Positions 7,342 through 7,607 of a stretch of 7,607 nt of DNA are shown piece after piece. The notes under the pieces are model-generated. The model had not been told where the DNA came from and did not search any database. It saw only the letters and a list, made by a program, of their open reading frames with translations. The translations under genes were made by a program, and so were the position numbers. Each line of letters opens with the position of its first letter. Within the stretch, counting starts at the first letter, position 1. The stretch lies in NCBI GenBank assembly GCA_003157235.1, contig PMJC01000475.1, positions 1 to 7,607 of the forward strand, read 5' to 3'. The stretch comes from Methanosarcina sp. Its GTDB lineage: Archaea; Halobacteriota; Methanosarcinia; Methanosarcinales; Methanosarcinaceae.

Positions 7342-7381
7342 TGTCGGCGCTTAGCATGAGAATACTCATTAATGTCGGTGC
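7342..7381. promoter_or_regulatory. Operator-like repeat cluster upstream of the hydrolase promoter
   Basis: Two near-identical nonamers, TGTCGGCGC (7342-7350) and TGTCGGTGC (7373-7381), lie 31 bp apart in the same orientation, close to three helical turns. Between them sits the inverted repeat ATGAG-AATA-CTCAT (7356-7369). The cluster ends about 11 bp before the putative -33 element, where an activator would bind. These GC-richer words stand out in an AT-rich spacer. No known regulator can be named from them. Confidence 0.35.
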
Positions 7382-7392
7382 GATAATAAGTT

Positions 7393-7421
7393 TTGATAAT
7401 CTCTAAAATATTGTACCTTTA
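7393..7421 (+). promoter_or_regulatory. Bacteroidota housekeeping-type promoter for the downstream gene
   Basis: TTG at 7393-7395 (within TTTTG) and TACCTTTA at 7414-7421 match the Bacteroidota -33 TTTG and -7 TAnnTTTG elements, with a spacing of 18 bp and one mismatch at the last base of the -7 box. Transcription would start near 7427, giving a leader of about 58 nt before the ATG at 7485. Together with the terminator at 7193-7243, this suggests the downstream gene has its own start of transcription. Confidence 0.5.
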
Positions 7422-7484
7422 AATCAGATATTTATAGTACTAAAGTATCTCGGGATAAGTAATTAATGTAATCCATTTAAAAAA

Positions 7485-7607
7485 ATGAATAAATTTTTAA
7501 CCATCACATCACTGGCAATTTCAATGGTTATCAGCGCTGCAGCTCAACCTTATCAGAAGACCGAACTGGGCATAAAATCGGTAATCAACTCAGTAGGGAT
7601 CGAGATT
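7485..7607 (+). CDS. N-terminus of an exported protein, likely GH31 alpha-glycosidase (partial)
   Basis: Forty-one codons are present before the window ends. The protein starts MNKFLTITSLAISMVISAAA, a typical Sec signal peptide with a short basic start, a hydrophobic core and a likely cleavage site after AAA or AAAQ. The mature start, QPYQKTELGIKSVINSVGIE, resembles from memory the N-terminal beta-domain of secreted Bacteroidota GH31 enzymes (alpha-glucosidases and alpha-xylosidases), whose mature chains often open with a KT(D/E)LGIK-type strand. GH31 enzymes release alpha-linked sugars from the non-reducing end, which would suit a PUL periplasmic enzyme. The catalytic domain lies beyond the window, so the family call rests on about 20 residues and is tentative. 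The ATG at 7485 follows an A-rich leader. It has its own promoter-like sequence. Confidence 0.5.
   Translation, partial: MNKFLTITSLAISMVISAAAQPYQKTELGIKSVINSVGIEI

Overview
The window looks like the regulatory and uptake front end of a polysaccharide utilisation locus (PUL) from a Bacteroidota genome, probably Bacteroidales-like. The evidence is an AT-rich sequence, a SusC/SusD pair, a FecR-type anti-sigma factor with the Bacteroidota-specific C-terminal domain, A-rich rather than Shine-Dalgarno-like leaders, and -33/-7 style promoter elements. All five protein genes lie on the + strand. The genus cannot be named from the sequence alone.

Layout. 1-121: AT-rich leader with no gene. 122-715: ECF sigma factor. 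716-806: short spacer. 807-1934: single-pass FecR-family anti-sigma factor. 1935-2102: a 168-bp spacer with a strong hairpin and, on the minus strand, signals for a small antisense RNA. 2103-5456: SusC-like TonB-dependent transporter with an N-terminal STN signalling domain. 5468-7162: SusD-like surface lipoprotein, 11 bp after susC. 7163-7484: 322-bp spacer with a hairpin over the susD stop codon, a strong intrinsic terminator, an operator-like repeat cluster and a good Bacteroidota promoter. 7485-7607: the first 41 codons of an exported protein whose N-terminus resembles GH31 alpha-glycosidases; it runs off the window.

How the parts fit. In this class of system the SusC STN domain reports glycan import to the periplasmic part of the FecR-type protein. 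This frees the ECF sigma factor, which then activates susCD. SusD captures the glycan at the cell surface, SusC imports it using TonB energy, and the downstream hydrolase trims it. The separate terminator and promoter before the hydrolase suggest it is not simply the third gene of the susCD transcript.

The most interesting signal is in the anti-sigma/susC spacer. A perfect -7 box (TAGATTTG) on the minus strand abuts the susC start codon. About 70 bp further along is a 13-bp hairpin that pairs better as minus-strand RNA (G.U wobble) than as plus-strand RNA (A.C mismatch), and whose uninterrupted T6 run lies one base away on the minus side. Together they predict an RNA of roughly 100 nt antisense to the whole susC leader, analogous to the DonS-type antisense RNAs known from Bacteroides PULs.
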